Shown one piece after another: positions 63,230 to 64,000 of a stretch of 64,000 nt of DNA. The first letter of the stretch is position 1. Each line of letters starts with the position of its first letter. The notes below the pieces were generated by a model. It had not been told where the DNA came from. It worked only from the letters and a program-made list of their open reading frames with translations, and made no database searches. Source of the stretch: Bog-473 sp963817735 (GTDB taxonomy: Bacteria > Actinomycetota > Acidimicrobiia > Acidimicrobiales > RAAP-2); assembly GCA_963817735.1 (NCBI GenBank), contig CAWFPP010000009.1, forward strand, positions 310,001 to 374,000, written 5' to 3'. The translations under genes were made by a program, and so were the position numbers.

Positions 63230-64000
63230 ATGCAGTCACTGACCAGCCGGAGCACCAACCGACGGCGTTTCATGCGTCTCGGCGGCGCGGGCGCCACGGC
63301 GCTGCTCGCCGCAACCGCATTGGCCTCCGCAGCGGGAGCAGCCAGCACGCCGGCCAACGCTCCCATGGGGGCCACGGGCAGCGTGGCATCCCTCGGCGCA
63401 TCGAGCATGGAGGTCCAGAATCCGAGCTCGGGGCAGACGACGGTGAACTGGAGCCCGACCACCACGTTCTCCAAGACGGCGACCGAGGCGGTCAACGCGA
63501 TCGTCAGCGGTGATTGCGTCACGGTGAGCGGGACGCCCTCGAAGAAGTCCAAGACGACGATCGCGGCGCGCACCATCACCGTGAACACGGCCAATTCGTC
63601 GGGATCGTGCACCACCCTGGGTAGCCGCACCGGCGCGGCGGGCGCAGGTGGGGCCGGGGCATTCCCGGGTGGTGGCGGAGCCTTCCGCACCGGCGGTGGC
63701 TTCGGCGGTGGCAGTGCCGAAGGTGGGACGCGTCCGACCTTCGGCGGAGGCGGTTCCTCCAACTTCCGCAAGGCCTTCGCGAACCTGGCCATTGCCTCGG
63801 GCAAGGTGACCGGTGTCAGCGGCTCCACCCTGACGGTGTCGGGCATCAGCATCAGCCCAGGCGCCTTCACCAAGTCCTCGTCGAAGACCAAGAAGCCGAC
63901 CAAGCCCAGCACCAAGACCGAGACCCTCAAGGTGACCACTGCGAGTTCGACCACGGTCAGCGCCACGCAGACAGCCGCGTCGACCGACCTCGCCGTGGGT
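63230..64000 (+). CDS. Tat-exported Gly-rich protein with two OB-like (DUF5666-like) repeats, truncated by the window
   Basis: 257 codons seen without a stop. ATG 63230 follows AGAAAGAGGAAG. The N-terminus has a twin-arginine signal (TNRRRFMRLGGAGATALLAATALASAAGAAS). A first domain (GATGSVASLGASSMEVQNP ... AARTITVN) and a second (ASGKVTGVSGSTLTVSGISI) look like repeats. Between them is a Gly/Phe/Ala stretch (GAFRTGGGFGGGSAEGG) very like the tail of the adaptor protein encoded three genes upstream. It lies 57 bases after the permease and may be its cargo or partner. The name DUF5666-like is tentative. Confidence 0.7.
   Translation, partial: MQSLTSRSTNRRRFMRLGGAGATALLAATALASAAGAASTPANAPMGATGSVASLGASSMEVQNPSSGQTTVNWSPTTTFSKTATEAVNAIVSGDCVTVSGTPSKKSKTTIAARTITVNTANSSGSCTTLGSRTGAAGAGGAGAFPGGGGAFRTGGGFGGGSAEGGTRPTFGGGGSSNFRKAFANLAIASGKVTGVSGSTLTVSGISISPGAFTKSSSKTKKPTKPSTKTETLKVTTASSTTVSATQTAASTDLAVG

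Overview
The window is 64 kb of high-G+C bacterial chromosome. The 16S and 23S sequences, an actinobacterial-type insertion in the 23S, and a gcvH / GarA-like FHA protein / MerR / bifunctional-nuclease gene order known from mycobacteria all point to an actinobacterium. The 16S text looks closest to class Acidimicrobiia; that placement is from reading, not from a computed tree. Coding density is high, many neighbouring genes overlap by 4 bases (ATGA, GTGA), and GTG and TTG starts are common.

Layout. 1-8612: tail of an unidentified gene, then a complete arginine operon argC-J-B-D-F-R-G-H behind an ArgR-box-like palindrome; argB carries a one-base frameshift. 8903-11093: a wax ester synthase/diacylglycerol acyltransferase and an alkyladenine DNA glycosylase. 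11500-19107: one rRNA operon (16S-23S-5S, no tRNA in the spacer) with a near-consensus promoter, two long processing stems and an end hairpin. The 23S gene is broken by three group I introns. Two of them are separated by only 12 nt of exon in helix 69. Two carry LAGLIDADG homing-endonuclease reading frames, one open and one frameshifted.

19275-32006: a TPR protein, an L,D-transpeptidase, class I fructose-bisphosphate aldolase, 2-oxoacid:ferredoxin oxidoreductase korAB, three leftward genes (a ferredoxin-like-fold protein, an SRPBCC protein and a DUF1015 protein), a phosphatidylglycerophosphate-synthase-type enzyme, and a large nucleotidyltransferase/phosphomannomutase-like fusion. 32054-50242: the glycine-cleavage neighbourhood (gcvH, FHA, MerR, bifunctional nuclease ... 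MerR, gcvT, tandem glycine riboswitch, gcvP). It is interrupted by about 10 kb holding a lipoprotein, an oxidoreductase, an S9 peptidase, a membrane glycosyltransferase-like protein, thiD/thiG, and an iron-type ABC permease/ATPase behind a DtxR/IdeR-like box.

50281-54169: two CrcB fluoride channels behind a fluoride riboswitch, an SDR, and a HelD-like helicase with an attenuator-like leader. 54793-59537: a tightly packed five-gene leftward operon (VOC, metallo-beta-lactamase fold, sulfotransferase, SDR, zinc alcohol dehydrogenase), probably catabolic or sulfate-conjugate related. 59854-64000: a MacA/MacB-like export system (adaptor, ATPase, permease) followed by the start of a Tat-exported Gly-rich protein that runs off the window.

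The most unusual part is the 23S gene. Its three introns each show a good P1 pairing with the U.G wobble at the 5' splice site. The open endonuclease frame of intron 1 reads through its own 3' splice site and the 12-nt exon, and ends inside intron 2.
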